19,051 nt of DNA. Source: JANNHP01 sp031404455. GTDB lineage: Bacteria > Planctomycetota > JAJSAM01 > JAJVHW01. Made by a program: the position numbers and the translations under genes. Position 1 is the first letter of the stretch. Every line of letters begins with the position of its first letter. The stretch is taken from contig JANNHP010000465.1 of NCBI GenBank assembly GCA_031404455.1, positions 1-19,051 on the forward strand, read 5' to 3'. A model generated the notes under the pieces. The model had not been told where the DNA came from. It did not search any database and was given only the letters and a program-made list of their open reading frames with translations. Below are positions 5,761-14,300 of this stretch, piece after piece.

Positions 5761-6927
5761 TCAGCGACGCAACCGGCCGCTCCTGAGCCGTTCGACGCCG
5801 GCCTCCAGCGTCTCGCGCTTCTTGCAGAACGCGAAGCGCGCGAGGAAGCGTCCCTCGGACTTCGTCTCGTAGAACGCCGTCGGCGGGATCGCGGCGACGC
5901 CGACCTTCTCGACGAGGTGACGGCAGAAGGCGACGTCGTCGTCCCAGCCGAGCGGGCGGAGGTCGGCGAGCACGAAGTACGTGCCTTCGGGCGCGCGCAC
6001 GCCGAAGCCGCAGTCACGCAACGCGGCGACGAGGAAGTCGCGACGCTCGCGGTACTCGCGGAGGAACTCCTCGAAGTACGACGGCGGCGCTCGCAGAGCC
6101 GACGCCATCGCATGCTGGAACGGCGTCGCGACCGCGAACGTCACGAACTGGTGCGCCGCGGCGAGGGCCCGCGAGAGATCGGCGGGTGCGGTCGCGTAGC
6201 CGATCTTCCAGCCCGTCAGCGAGAACGACTTCCCGGTCGAGTTCATGGTGACCGTGCGCGCGCGCATGCCGGGGAGCGTAGCCATCGGCACGTGCGCGCC
6301 GTCGAAGACCAGACGGTCGTAGACCTCGTCGGTGAGGCAGATCGCGTCGTGCTCGATGCACAGAGCCGCGATCTGCGACATCTCGTCGCCGGCGAAGACC
6401 CGGCCGGTCGGGTTGTGAGGCGTGTTGACGAGCACCATCCGCGTCCTCTTCGAGAACGCGGCGCGAAGCTCCGACGGATCGAATCGGAAGTCCGGCGCGC
6501 GCAGCGTGACGAAACGCGGCACGCCGCCTGCCATCGCGACGCACGCGCGGTAGCTGTCGTAGTACGGTTCGAAGAGCACCACCTCGTCGCCCGGCTCGAC
6601 GAGCGACATCATCGCGCAGTGGATGCCCTCGGTCGCGCCGGCGAAGACCGTGACCTCGGTGACCGGGTCGCAGGCGAGGCCCGTCCTCTGCTTCACCGAC
6701 GCAGCGACGGCCTCGGCGAGCGGGAGGGCGCCCTGCATTCGCGCGTACTGGTTGTGATCGGCGCGGATCGCGGCGATCGCCGCGTCCTTCACGAACGCGG
6801 GACCGGCGAAGTCGGGGAACCCCTGCGCGAGATTGACGGCGCCGTGCTCTATCGCGAGCCGCGTCATCTCCGTGAAGATCGACGTGCCGAACGGGACGAG
6901 GCGGGACGAGGTGGCTGGGCTGCGCAT
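5761..6927 (-). CDS. PLP-dependent class I/II aminotransferase (YbdL/kynurenine-aminotransferase-like)
   Basis: This 388-residue fold-type I aminotransferase is of normal length. Motifs in order are VNLAQGFPDF (31-40), typical of kynurenine/methionine aminotransferases; FAGATEGIHCAM with the PLP-phosphate loop (95-106); NTPHNPTGRVF (168-178) with the cofactor-contacting Asn; DEVYDRLVF with Asp200; the Schiff-base lysine K233 in NSTGKSFSLTGWKIGY; and the substrate-carboxylate Arg in FLARFAFCKK near 367. It should transaminate aromatic or sulfur amino acids with a 2-oxo acid in the cytoplasm; the exact substrate is uncertain. The ATG at 6927 has no Shine-Dalgarno. A TAGCCT hexamer (plus 6934-6939) sits exactly 6 nt before it, hinting at a leaderless start. 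It is the last gene of the minus-strand run, 35 bp after the first sulfatase-like gene. Confidence 0.92.
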   Translation of the reverse strand: MRSPATSSRLVPFGTSIFTEMTRLAIEHGAVNLAQGFPDFAGPAFVKDAAIAAIRADHNQYARMQGALPLAEAVAASVKQRTGLACDPVTEVTVFAGATEGIHCAMMSLVEPGDEVVLFEPYYDSYRACVAMAGGVPRFVTLRAPDFRFDPSELRAAFSKRTRMVLVNTPHNPTGRVFAGDEMSQIAALCIEHDAICLTDEVYDRLVFDGAHVPMATLPGMRARTVTMNSTGKSFSLTGWKIGYATAPADLSRALAAAHQFVTFAVATPFQHAMASALRAPPSYFEEFLREYRERRDFLVAALRDCGFGVRAPEGTYFVLADLRPLGWDDDVAFCRHLVEKVGVAAIPPTAFYETKSEGRFLARFAFCKKRETLEAGVERLRSGRLRR

Positions 6928-6962
6928 GCGCGGAGGCTACTGCGCGCACCGGCCGCTGCGGT

Positions 6963-8303
6963 CTATCGCTCCGCGTCGAGGAGCCGCAGGAGACGCGCGA
7001 CCTCCTGCGGCTCGTGCGGCGAGAGATCGTCTCTCTCGTCAGGGTCGATGGCAGGGTCGTAGAGCTCGATCCGGCCGTTGTCGGAACGGATGAGATGGCG
7101 CGTCCCGTCGAACACCGAACGCATTCCCTGCGCGAGCCGCGACGTGTCGGTCCCGGGCATCTCGGCGGCGGCGCGCATGCTCACCCAGTCGTCCTCGGGG
7201 AGATTCGCCCGCGCGACGCGGCCCTTGAGCCCGCTCGTGAGCGACTCCCCGTCGGCGCGCTCGAACGCCGGGAGGCGGCAGAGATCGAGGAGGGTCGGCG
7301 CGACGTCCTCGAGCCGCACGAGGTCGTCGACGACGCGGCCTCCGTCGAAGGCGCCCGGGAACCGCACGACGAGCGGGACGTGCAGGACCGGCGCGTAGAG
7401 GCCGACCCCGTGATCGATCAGATGGTGCTCGCCGAGCATCTCGCCGTGGTCGCCGACGATCACGACCACCGTCGTGTCGAGCAGGCCGGCCTCGCGGAGC
7501 CGGTCGAGGAGGAGGCCGATCTCGCGGTCGAGCGCGAAGATCTCGGCGTCGTAGAGGTCCGAGAGGATGCCGAGGTGGCGGTCCCCGACTTCGAGGATGC
7601 CGAGGTTGTAGGAGAGGCTCTGCCGGTTCGAGAACGAGCGTAGGTCGCTCAGCTCCGCCTGCGGGACGGCGGTGCGCATGAACGGGACGGCGTCCTCGGG
7701 CGGCGGCTCGTACGGCTGGTGGGGCTCGACATCGTTGATGAAGACGAAGAACGGCTTGCCGGCCGCGTGAGCCGCCTCGGCCCACGCCGCGGCGCTCTCG
7801 TGGGTGCCCCTCGCCCACGGATGGCTCCGGCCGGAATCGCGGTAGAGCGGGTCGAACTTCGCGAACCCGCGAACGAGTCCGAACTCCGGCGACACGAACT
7901 CGTTGTTGGTGAAGCACGCGGTGTCGTACCCGGCGGCCCCGAATCGCTCGGCGAGCGTCGGGATGTCGGACGGGAGGAAGGGACGCGGACTTCCGACGAG
8001 GCCCTGGCGCCCGGCGCCCATCCCCGTGAAGAGCGACGCGTGCGCCGGCCCTGTCCAGTTGGCGGGACTCCACGCCCGGCGGAAAGCCACGCCGTCCTTC
8101 GCGAACTCGTCGAGCCGGGGCGTGGTCGGGCGGTCGTAGCCCATGACGCTGCAGCGGTCGCCGCGCGCGGTGTCCATGACGAGGAGGAGCACGTTCGGCC
8201 GCGGCCCGTCGTCTCTTCCCGAACGGACGAGCACGGCGATCACGACCGTGACGACGACGAGCCCGAGGGCGAGTCCGCGTACGTGGGTTGACTTGATCGG
8301 CAT
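6963..8303 (-). CDS. Membrane-anchored sulfatase-superfamily hydrolase with Thr in place of the FGly Cys/Ser
   Basis: This 446-residue member of the sulfatase/alkaline-phosphatase superfamily has an N-terminal transmembrane helix (about 9-27), so the catalytic domain probably faces outside. Metal-site motifs are present: PNVLLLVMDTARGD with Asp44 (36-49) and VGDHGEMLGEHH (283-294). The active-site segment reads WTGPAHASLFTG (83-94) where classical sulfatases have C/S-x-P-S-R. The nucleophile position is Thr84 and the Arg position is His, so formylglycine cannot form. A phosphoesterase or phosphotransferase activity, as with the Thr of LtaS-like enzymes, is an alternative to sulfate-ester hydrolysis. 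The C-terminal ELYDPAIDPDERDDL is the usual sulfatase tail. The ATG is directly preceded by GAGGAG with no spacer, which is tight. A close paralogue lies immediately upstream (8411-9733). Confidence 0.85.
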   Translation of the reverse strand: MPIKSTHVRGLALGLVVVTVVIAVLVRSGRDDGPRPNVLLLVMDTARGDRCSVMGYDRPTTPRLDEFAKDGVAFRRAWSPANWTGPAHASLFTGMGAGRQGLVGSPRPFLPSDIPTLAERFGAAGYDTACFTNNEFVSPEFGLVRGFAKFDPLYRDSGRSHPWARGTHESAAAWAEAAHAAGKPFFVFINDVEPHQPYEPPPEDAVPFMRTAVPQAELSDLRSFSNRQSLSYNLGILEVGDRHLGILSDLYDAEIFALDREIGLLLDRLREAGLLDTTVVVIVGDHGEMLGEHHLIDHGVGLYAPVLHVPLVVRFPGAFDGGRVVDDLVRLEDVAPTLLDLCRLPAFERADGESLTSGLKGRVARANLPEDDWVSMRAAAEMPGTDTSRLAQGMRSVFDGTRHLIRSDNGRIELYDPAIDPDERDDLSPHEPQEVARLLRLLDAER

Positions 8304-8378
8304 CTCCTCGGCTCAGGGTCGCCGCGCGAACCTCCGACGAAGCGGGTCGCGCGCCGGTTTCCGGCAACGGCGGGATTT

Positions 8379-8396
8379 GCCGACGGTGCTGTCGGC
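8379..8396 (-). terminator. Short GC hairpin between the two sulfatase-like genes
   Basis: GCCGAC (8379-8384) and GTCGGC (8391-8396) are perfectly complementary around a 6-nt loop, 14 bases after the stop of the upstream sulfatase-like gene on the minus strand. There is no T-tract. It may be a weak terminator or RNA-processing hairpin within the 107-bp gap, which otherwise shows only the Shine-Dalgarno of the next gene. Confidence 0.35.
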
Positions 8397-8410
8397 GCCG
8401 GCCCGGAGTG

Positions 8411-9733
8411 TCAGCGTCCTGCGCGGAGCAGTCGCGTCAGTCGCTCCACCTCTCCCGGTTCGCGGGCTGACAGGTCCTCGGTCTCGCCCGGATCGCGCGA
8501 GATGTCGTAGAGCTCGCGCCGTCCGTCCTCGTGGGCGAGGAAGTGCCACCGGCCGTCGAAGATCGCGTCGCTGCCGACGGTGAGCGGCGCGGCGTCGATC
8601 CCGGAGATGAGCGACTCGATGCGCGCCTTCGTCTCGAGGTCCGCGCCCTGGAGCGCACGGGACACCCGGCCCCCGAGCTCGCGCGTGAGCGAGATCCCGT
8701 CGAGCCCGTCGGGGACGTCGAACCCGCAGAGATCGAGGATCGTAGGGAAGACGTCCTCGAGCCGCACGACCGCCTTCTCACGCCGTCCGCCGTCGAACGC
8801 ACCGGGGAAGCGCACGAGGAGCGGCACGTGCCGCGCGGCGCGGTGGAGGCTGAAGCCGTGCGAGAGCATGTGGTGCTCGCCGAGCATCTCGCCGTGGTCC
8901 CCGGTCACGACGACGATGGTGGAATCGAGGAGTCCCTTCGCCCGCAGGCGGTCGAGGAGCGCGCCGATCTCGCGGTCGAGGGTCGCGATCTCCGCGTCGT
9001 AGAGGTCGGAGAGCAGGTTCAGGAACGACGGAGGGAGCTCCTCTCCCCGGGCGGAGTAGGCCACGGTGCGGGGGAAGTCGTAGGCGCGCGCAGCGGCGAC
9101 GTCGGACGCGGACGGCGAGTCGCGGAGGAACGCGCCCTGCGCCGCCGCGGGCGGCGCGTAGGTCAAGTGCGGCTCCATGTCGTTCACGAAGAGGAAGAAC
9201 GGTTGCCCCGCCCGGGCGACCTCCTCGGCCCAGTCGGCGGCGAGGACGTGCGTCTCGGCGGCCCACGGGTAGGTCCGCTGCGGGCGCTCGTGGAGCGGAA
9301 CCACTTTCGCGAACCCGCGCGTGAGGCCGTACTCCGGCGCGAACCAGGCGTTGTTCGCGAAGCACCCCGTCGCGTACCCGGCCGCCTGCATGCGCCGGGC
9401 GAGCGTGTCGTGCTCGCCGGCCAGGAAGAAGCGGTTCCCCGCGAAGAAGCCGTGGTGCTCGAGGCGCAGGCCCGTGAAGAGCGAAGCGTGCGCCGGCCCG
9501 GTCCAGCACGAGGGACTCCACGCCTCCTCGAACACGACTGCGTCCCTCGCGAACTCGTCGAGCCGCGGAGTCGTCGGCCGCGCGTATCCGGCGAAGGAGC
9601 AACGGTCGCCGCGCGTCGTGTCCATGACGATGACGACGACGTTCGGACGCCTCGTCGCGCCGCTGCGTGTGTGGACGACCCACGCGACCACCGACGCTGC
9701 GACGATCACGGCGGCCACGATGGCGCGAAGCAT
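8411..9733 (-). CDS. Membrane-anchored sulfatase-superfamily hydrolase, second tandem paralogue, Thr nucleophile position
   Basis: This 440-residue paralogue has the same layout as its downstream neighbour: a transmembrane helix (about 3-20), PNVVVIVMDTTRGD with Asp38 (30-43), WTGPAHASLFTG (77-88) with Thr78 at the nucleophile position, GDHGEMLGEHHMLSHG (278-293), and the tail ELYDISRDPGETEDL. The pair shares extended identical blocks, for example RPTTPRLDEFA and LSDLYDAEI, so it arose by tandem duplication. The missing Cys/Ser means no formylglycine; the reaction is unknown. The domain is expected outside the cytoplasmic membrane. GGAG (plus 9742-9745) lies 8 nt before the ATG. It is 74 bp after a short gene that carries only an anchor and a sulfatase-type C-terminal tail. 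The two enzymes may act on related substrates (inference). Confidence 0.85.
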   Translation of the reverse strand: MLRAIVAAVIVAASVVAWVVHTRSGATRRPNVVVIVMDTTRGDRCSFAGYARPTTPRLDEFARDAVVFEEAWSPSCWTGPAHASLFTGLRLEHHGFFAGNRFFLAGEHDTLARRMQAAGYATGCFANNAWFAPEYGLTRGFAKVVPLHERPQRTYPWAAETHVLAADWAEEVARAGQPFFLFVNDMEPHLTYAPPAAAQGAFLRDSPSASDVAAARAYDFPRTVAYSARGEELPPSFLNLLSDLYDAEIATLDREIGALLDRLRAKGLLDSTIVVVTGDHGEMLGEHHMLSHGFSLHRAARHVPLLVRFPGAFDGGRREKAVVRLEDVFPTILDLCGFDVPDGLDGISLTRELGGRVSRALQGADLETKARIESLISGIDAAPLTVGSDAIFDGRWHFLAHEDGRRELYDISRDPGETEDLSAREPGEVERLTRLLRAGR

Positions 9734-9807
9734 CAGCGGCGTCTCCGGACAGGCTTTCCTCGGCCGGGAATCTCAACCCGTCTCCCGCGACGAACGGAAG
9801 TCACCGG

Positions 9808-10185
9808 CTACAGGTAGCCGAGCGCGCGGAGCCGCGACGTGACGTCGACGTAGCGGGCGCGGAGCGACTCGATGTCGTCGATGCCGAAGCTGAGCTCAAC
9901 GGCGCGCCGGCACTCGAGGACGACGTCGGCGTGCACCGCGGACACGTCCTTCTCGCAACTCGGATCCCGGCGCAGGTCGTAGAGGTTCGCCCGGCCGGTC
10001 GGTGCGTGGTACTCGTACCGGAAGCCGCGCAGCTTGCACGTGACGAGCCCCGCGACGGAGGCATCTTCCGACACGACGGGATCGCCGGCGCTGCGTGCGA
10101 GGGCCGCGAACGCGCCGCCCGCCGTGGCGAGCACGATCACGAATGCGAGTCTGAGTCGGTACTTCTGCAGGGAAGCGGTCGGCAT
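9808..10185 (-). CDS. Short anchored protein containing only a sulfatase-type C-terminal tail
   Basis: This 125-residue protein has an N-terminal hydrophobic helix (about 11-30, LRLAFVIVLATAGGAFAALA) and a short linker. The rest resembles the C-terminal tail of sulfatases: FRYEYHAPTGRANLYDLRRD (55-74) aligns with HFLAHEDGRRELYDISRD of the neighbour, and it ends RLRALGYL, a common sulfatase C-terminus. The whole catalytic domain, with all metal ligands, is absent. The start is well supported: GAGGAG (plus 10194-10199) lies 8 nt before the ATG, and the hydrophobic helix follows at once. It could be an internal-deletion relic or a functional non-catalytic partner. The intact ORF and good ribosome site argue against simple decay. 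It precedes the two sulfatase-like genes on the same strand. Confidence 0.65.
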   Translation of the reverse strand: MPTASLQKYRLRLAFVIVLATAGGAFAALARSAGDPVVSEDASVAGLVTCKLRGFRYEYHAPTGRANLYDLRRDPSCEKDVSAVHADVVLECRRAVELSFGIDDIESLRARYVDVTSRLRALGYL

Positions 10186-10252
10186 CGCGGGGACTCCTCG
10201 GTCGTCGAGCGCTCCCCAAACGAAGCGAGTTCCCCGGGGGTTCCCGCGAAAT

Positions 10253-10294
10253 CCTGGACTCGCGAGGAAACCCTTCGAATCCCTCGATTCCAGG
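10253..10294. repeat. Interrupted inverted repeat between minus-strand genes
   Basis: CCTGGA (10253-10258) pairs with TCCAGG (10289-10294), and inside it CGAGG (10263-10267) pairs with CCTCG (10282-10286), leaving a 14-nt loop. It lies in the 206-bp gap (10186-10391) between the unrecognised gene and the tail-only sulfatase gene. It could be a terminator or 5'-leader structure. The rest of the gap shows only the Shine-Dalgarno of the downstream gene. Confidence 0.35.
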
Positions 10295-10391
10295 GGCGAA
10301 CACCCGACGATCCCGGCGACGACGTCGAAGTTGCCCCGCCCGGTTCTCCACCGAAACGCCGATGCGATCGGCATTCCCAGGTACGCCGCCG

Positions 10392-10820
10392 TCAGTCGTG
10401 CAGTTCCACGCGCGCCGCGACGACGCACCGGGAGTCCTTCGCGACGACGTTCAGGAAGAGCTCGTCGATGAACCGCGCCACGTCGTCGATCAGCACGTCG
10501 CCGACTCCGAACACCGCGTTCGCGCCGGCAGCGTACCAAGACACGAACGCTCCTCGCGGCAGCGCGATGCCACGGCGCGCGAGCGCGGGCCCCGGCTCCT
10601 CGTCGAGCGCCCAGCGCACGTTGATCTCGCCGTCGAGGTACTGCACCCATCGCTCAGGGTTCGTCCCGGCGCCGCTCGTCGCCTCGAAGGTCACGAACTT
10701 CCGGCCCTGGGACTCCCAGACCTTCGCGAGTCCGTCGCGGATCGTCTCGAAGTTGGAGGAAGCGCCGCGGGGCCTCACGACGGACCGAGTTCCTAGCAGG
10801 AAGGCGCGTGCGGCGTCCAC
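10392..10820 (-). CDS. Hypothetical protein, possibly TY-Chap-like (142 aa)
   Basis: I do not firmly recognise this gene. From a GTG at 10820 it gives 142 residues with an amphipathic start (VDAARAFLLGTRSVVRPRG). It continues with FETIRDGLAKVWESQGRKFV, strands around RWVQYLDGEINVRWALDEEP, a stretch GIALPRGAFVSWYAAG, and a C-terminal helix DDVARFIDELFLNVV followed by a final strand. The pattern of one 'VQ-x-L' strand, a 'G-x-x-x-P' turn and a helix before the end loosely recalls TY-Chap/YbjN-like chaperone folds; this is a weak resemblance. GAGGCG lies 7 nt before the GTG. Another GTG at 10778 is possible. It is divergent from the ParB-like small gene (75-bp gap) and may be the first gene of the minus-strand sulfatase/aminotransferase run. 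Confidence 0.6.
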   Translation of the reverse strand: MDAARAFLLGTRSVVRPRGASSNFETIRDGLAKVWESQGRKFVTFEATSGAGTNPERWVQYLDGEINVRWALDEEPGPALARRGIALPRGAFVSWYAAGANAVFGVGDVLIDDVARFIDELFLNVVAKDSRCVVAARVELHD

Positions 10821-10895
10821 GATCCGCGCCTCGCGCTCCCGCCGTGCGGAGGCGACGCTCCGGCAGGGAGGCGGACCGTGTAGGATGCGCGGGCG

Positions 10896-11210
10896 ATGAA
10901 ACCTCCCGTGCGGCGACTCGGACGCGGACTCGGCGCCTTCCTCGATTTCGGCCCTGCCGGCGAGGACGGGACGGCGTACGTCGCCGATGCGCTCGATGCC
11001 CGCGGGGCGTCCGTCCTCGAGACCTCGGAGGCACCGGTTCCGGTCGTACGTCCCGAGCCACGGCAGGTGCCGGTCGCCGCGCCCCCGCGTGCGGCGGCGC
11101 CGGCTCCGGCGCCCGCTCCGCCGCCTCCGTCTCCGCCTCCGGCCGACGACCGAGGGTTCGTCGACGACGTCGTCCTCGACCTGAGCTTCCCCGAAGTCGA
11201 GCTGGACTAG
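10896..11210 (+). CDS. Small proline-rich protein with a ParB-like N-terminal motif
   Basis: This 104-residue protein has three parts. The first is a basic N-terminus, VRRLGRGLGAFLDFGPAG (5-22), which resembles the K/R-x-L-G-R-G-L-G-A-L motif with which ParB proteins contact and stimulate ParA ATPases. The second is a long Pro/Ala linker (about 60-86). The third is an acidic hydrophobic C-terminal peptide, FVDDVVLDLSFPEVELD (88-104). No globular domain is evident between them. It looks like an adaptor carrying two short binding motifs; a ParA/MinD-type partner is inference only, and none is encoded here. The ATG at 10896 has AGGA 10 nt upstream; TAGGAT (10881-10886) could equally be a -10 hexamer. 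It is followed by 117 bp and then the beta-propeller gene on the same strand. Confidence 0.55.
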   Translation: MKPPVRRLGRGLGAFLDFGPAGEDGTAYVADALDARGASVLETSEAPVPVVRPEPRQVPVAAPPRAAAPAPAPAPPPPSPPPADDRGFVDDVVLDLSFPEVELD

Positions 11211-11289
11211 CCTCGCCGTATCAGCGCGGTCGTCCGGGGAACAGTCCCACCGAAGCGGTTCGGGTAGACTTCGACGCGGACGAGTGAGC

Positions 11290-11303
11290 GAGGCGATCGC
11301 CTC
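11290..11303. promoter_or_regulatory. 14-bp perfect palindrome upstream of the beta-propeller gene
   Basis: GAGGCGATCGCCTC is a perfect palindrome 24 bp before the ATG and just upstream of the AAGGGAG Shine-Dalgarno (11315-11321). It could be an operator for a dimeric regulator or a small leader hairpin. In DNA of this GC content such palindromes also arise by chance. Confidence 0.3.
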
Positions 11304-11327
11304 CTTCGGAATCCAAGGGAGCGCACG

Positions 11328-14300
11328 ATGAAGTTCGACGGCAGGATGTTGGCACTCGGCGGCGCGGTGATCGCCGCCTCGCTCCTCGCCGGAGCGACGG
11401 ACGCGGACGCACGCGGGCGTCGCGGGCGCAGGAACGCCCACTTCAAGTCGCAGCCGGCCCCTGCGCGATCGCGGACCCCGGCACTCGGCGCCGACGGCGC
11501 GGCCGACTCCTCGGGCGCCGGTCCGGTCGCCGGTTCGGCGCTCGAAGGTTCGTTCCGCCAGGAAGTGATCGACGGCGGCGCGCTCCTCGCGATGGGCCCC
11601 GGACGCGCCCTGCTGCTCAATTCGTATCGCGGGCTCTCGCTCGTCGACACCAGCGATCCGTCGGCTCCGCGCGTGCTCGCTTCCGTCGCCGTGGACGGCA
11701 CGGGTCAGCGCATGTTCCTCGGAACGGACGAAGTCGCCGTCCTCTCCGTGGAGTGGGACGAGAGCGGCGCGCACACGCTCGTCACCTCGGTCGCGATCGG
11801 GACCTCGTCGCTCACCGTCGCGGGCACCGTGACCGTCGACGGATGGCTCACCGACGCGGTGCGCGAAGGCGACGACCTGCTGCTGGTGTCGGGCGGCGGC
11901 TGGTACGGTCCGATGATGTACGCCGACATGGCCGGCGCCGGACCCGCGAACGGCATGACCGAACCGAAGCGCCGCCGCCAGCCCGCGCGCCGGTCCCATC
12001 TCGGTCGCGCGAAGTCCGCGAACGGCGGGGTGGCGCCGGACATGATGATCCCGTGGTACGGCGGCGATGCGACCTCGCACGTGGCCCGCGTCCGCATCGC
12101 CGCGGACGGCGCGCCTTCGCTCCTCGGCACGATCGACGTGAAGGGGAGTCTCCTCGCCCACGCGCTCCGCGCGACGGACGCCGTCCTCGCTGTCCAGGAC
12201 TGGAACTGGGACCCGCGGATGATGGGCGGGAACGACCCGTCGGACTCCACGGTGTGGACGCCTCCCGTCGTCTCGCTGCTGCGCGTCGCCGACGGCGCGA
12301 ACGGCGCGCCGGTCGCGGGCGCCACGCTCGACCTGACGGGCGTCTCCGGCGTCTCCGCGCTCGATCGCGACGGCGACACGCTTCGCGCGGTCGAGTGGAC
12401 CGAAGCGGGGCAGAGCCTTGCCACGTTCGACCTCTCGGGCGGTGCGATCGCCGCCGAGGACTCGCTGACGCTCGGCGACTGGCCGTACGCGTTCGCGTTC
12501 TCGGGCGGCGCCTTCGTCTACGGGACGACCGAGTGGACGCACGAGGATCTGCCGAAGGACCCGGTGTTCGATCCGGACGGCGTCGCGGACGCGTTCGGCG
12601 GCATGTCGAACACGACGAAGCGGACGTCGCCCGAAGTCGTCACGGGCCCCGACTCCACGCTGCACGTCGTGGACCTGCGCGACCCTTCGAGCCTCGTCAA
12701 CGGCGGCACGCTTTCGCTCGGCTCGGGGTGGATCGGCGGGATCACACCCGCCCCTGGTGGCGTGGTGACCGCGATGTACGGGTACGACGAGACCGGTTCG
12801 TCGACGACGATCGCGCGCATCGACTCCTCCGATCCCGCGGCTCCGGCGATCGCGGGTTCCCTGACGAACGACGGATACCTCAGCCCGGGTCCGGTGCTCG
12901 GCGACCTCCTCCTCCTGAACGGCGGCGAGACCGACGAATCGGGATCGTTCCTTCCGACGACTCAGCTCGTCGATCTCGCGAACGGCGGACTCGTCAAGGG
13001 CGGCGCGTTCGACTCGCCCTCGTGGACCTCCGACGTCGCGCGCGACGGGAACCTGCTCGGTCTCGCTGCGTACGACCGTCTCACGCTCGTCGATGTGACG
13101 AACGTGGCGGCGCCCGCGGTCCGCGGCGAACTCCGCCTCCTCGTGAACGTCTCCGGGTTCGCCGCGCTCGACGCGACGACCGGCGCGGCACTCACGACCG
13201 ACTACCTCGGCGGCGACGTCGAGATCCGCACGGTCTCGCTGCCCTCGGCCGACGCGCTGACGCCGCTCGACGTGCTGAAGGTCGGGACGGGCGACGCGCA
13301 GATGTACGCCGCGGCGCCGTACCTCTACGTCGTCGCGACGGACTGGCGAACCGGTCGCTCGACCGTGCACGTCGTCGACGCGTCCGACCCGTCGAACCTC
13401 GTCGCACGCGGTTCCCTCGACCTCGCGAGCTACCCCGGACAGGTGTTCCTGAAGGGCGAGGCGCTGCTCCTCCTGCGCGAGGCGTACACGCTCTTCGAGA
13501 CGAACGACGCGGGGAAGACGAAGTCCTCCTCCGACGCGTTCGGCCGGTGCCCGAAGTCGTGGCTGCGCGACGAATTCACCGCCGTCCTCGACGTGGTGGA
13601 CCTCTCCGACCCGGACCGCCCGACCGCGGCGGAGCGCCTGAGGATGCGCTGGGACTTCGCGGGGCAGGCGCTCCTCGCCGGCGACTCGCTCTACGTGCCG
13701 TCGTACGTCGATGTCACCGAGGCCGACGACGAGTGGCAGCAGTACGCGTACCAGATCCGTGAGATCGACGTGTCCGACCCGCTCGATCCGCGCGCGAACG
13801 CCGCCGCCGAGGTGCCGGGAACGCTCGTCGCCGCGACGGGCGACGCGCACCGGGTTCTCACGGCCGACTATGCGTGGGACGAAGCGACCGGCCGCACGAC
13901 CTCCACGCTGCACCTCGTCGACCTCTCGCTCGGCTGGCGCGAGCGCGTCCTCGCGAGCCGCGAGCTTTCGGGTTACCCGGAGACCGTGACGGCGAGCGGA
14001 GGCTTCGTCCACGTGACCACGCAGGACTGGGGCGGAATCGTCTCTTCCGCGGGCGGCGTGGCCGGGAACGACGTGACCGCGACCGCGCAGCTCCTGACGT
14101 TCGACCTCGCCGGCGCCTCGCTCTCGCTCACGAGCGAGATCGATCGCGAACGCGGCGCGTGGGCCGGACAGGTCGCGGGCGGCTGCCTCTTCCTGCGCAC
14201 GTGGGGATGGACGGGCGCCCTCGACGTCTACTCGCTCGTCTCGCCGGCCGCCCCGCGGTTCGTCGCGTCGCAGGACGTGGCGGGCGTCGCGGGCGACGTC

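Noticed and set aside
10392..14012. A 1206-residue open frame on the minus strand
   Set aside because: Only its last part (10392-10820) reads like protein; the rest is Arg/Val/His-rich shadow antisense to the beta-propeller and small ParB-like genes, a usual effect of high GC.
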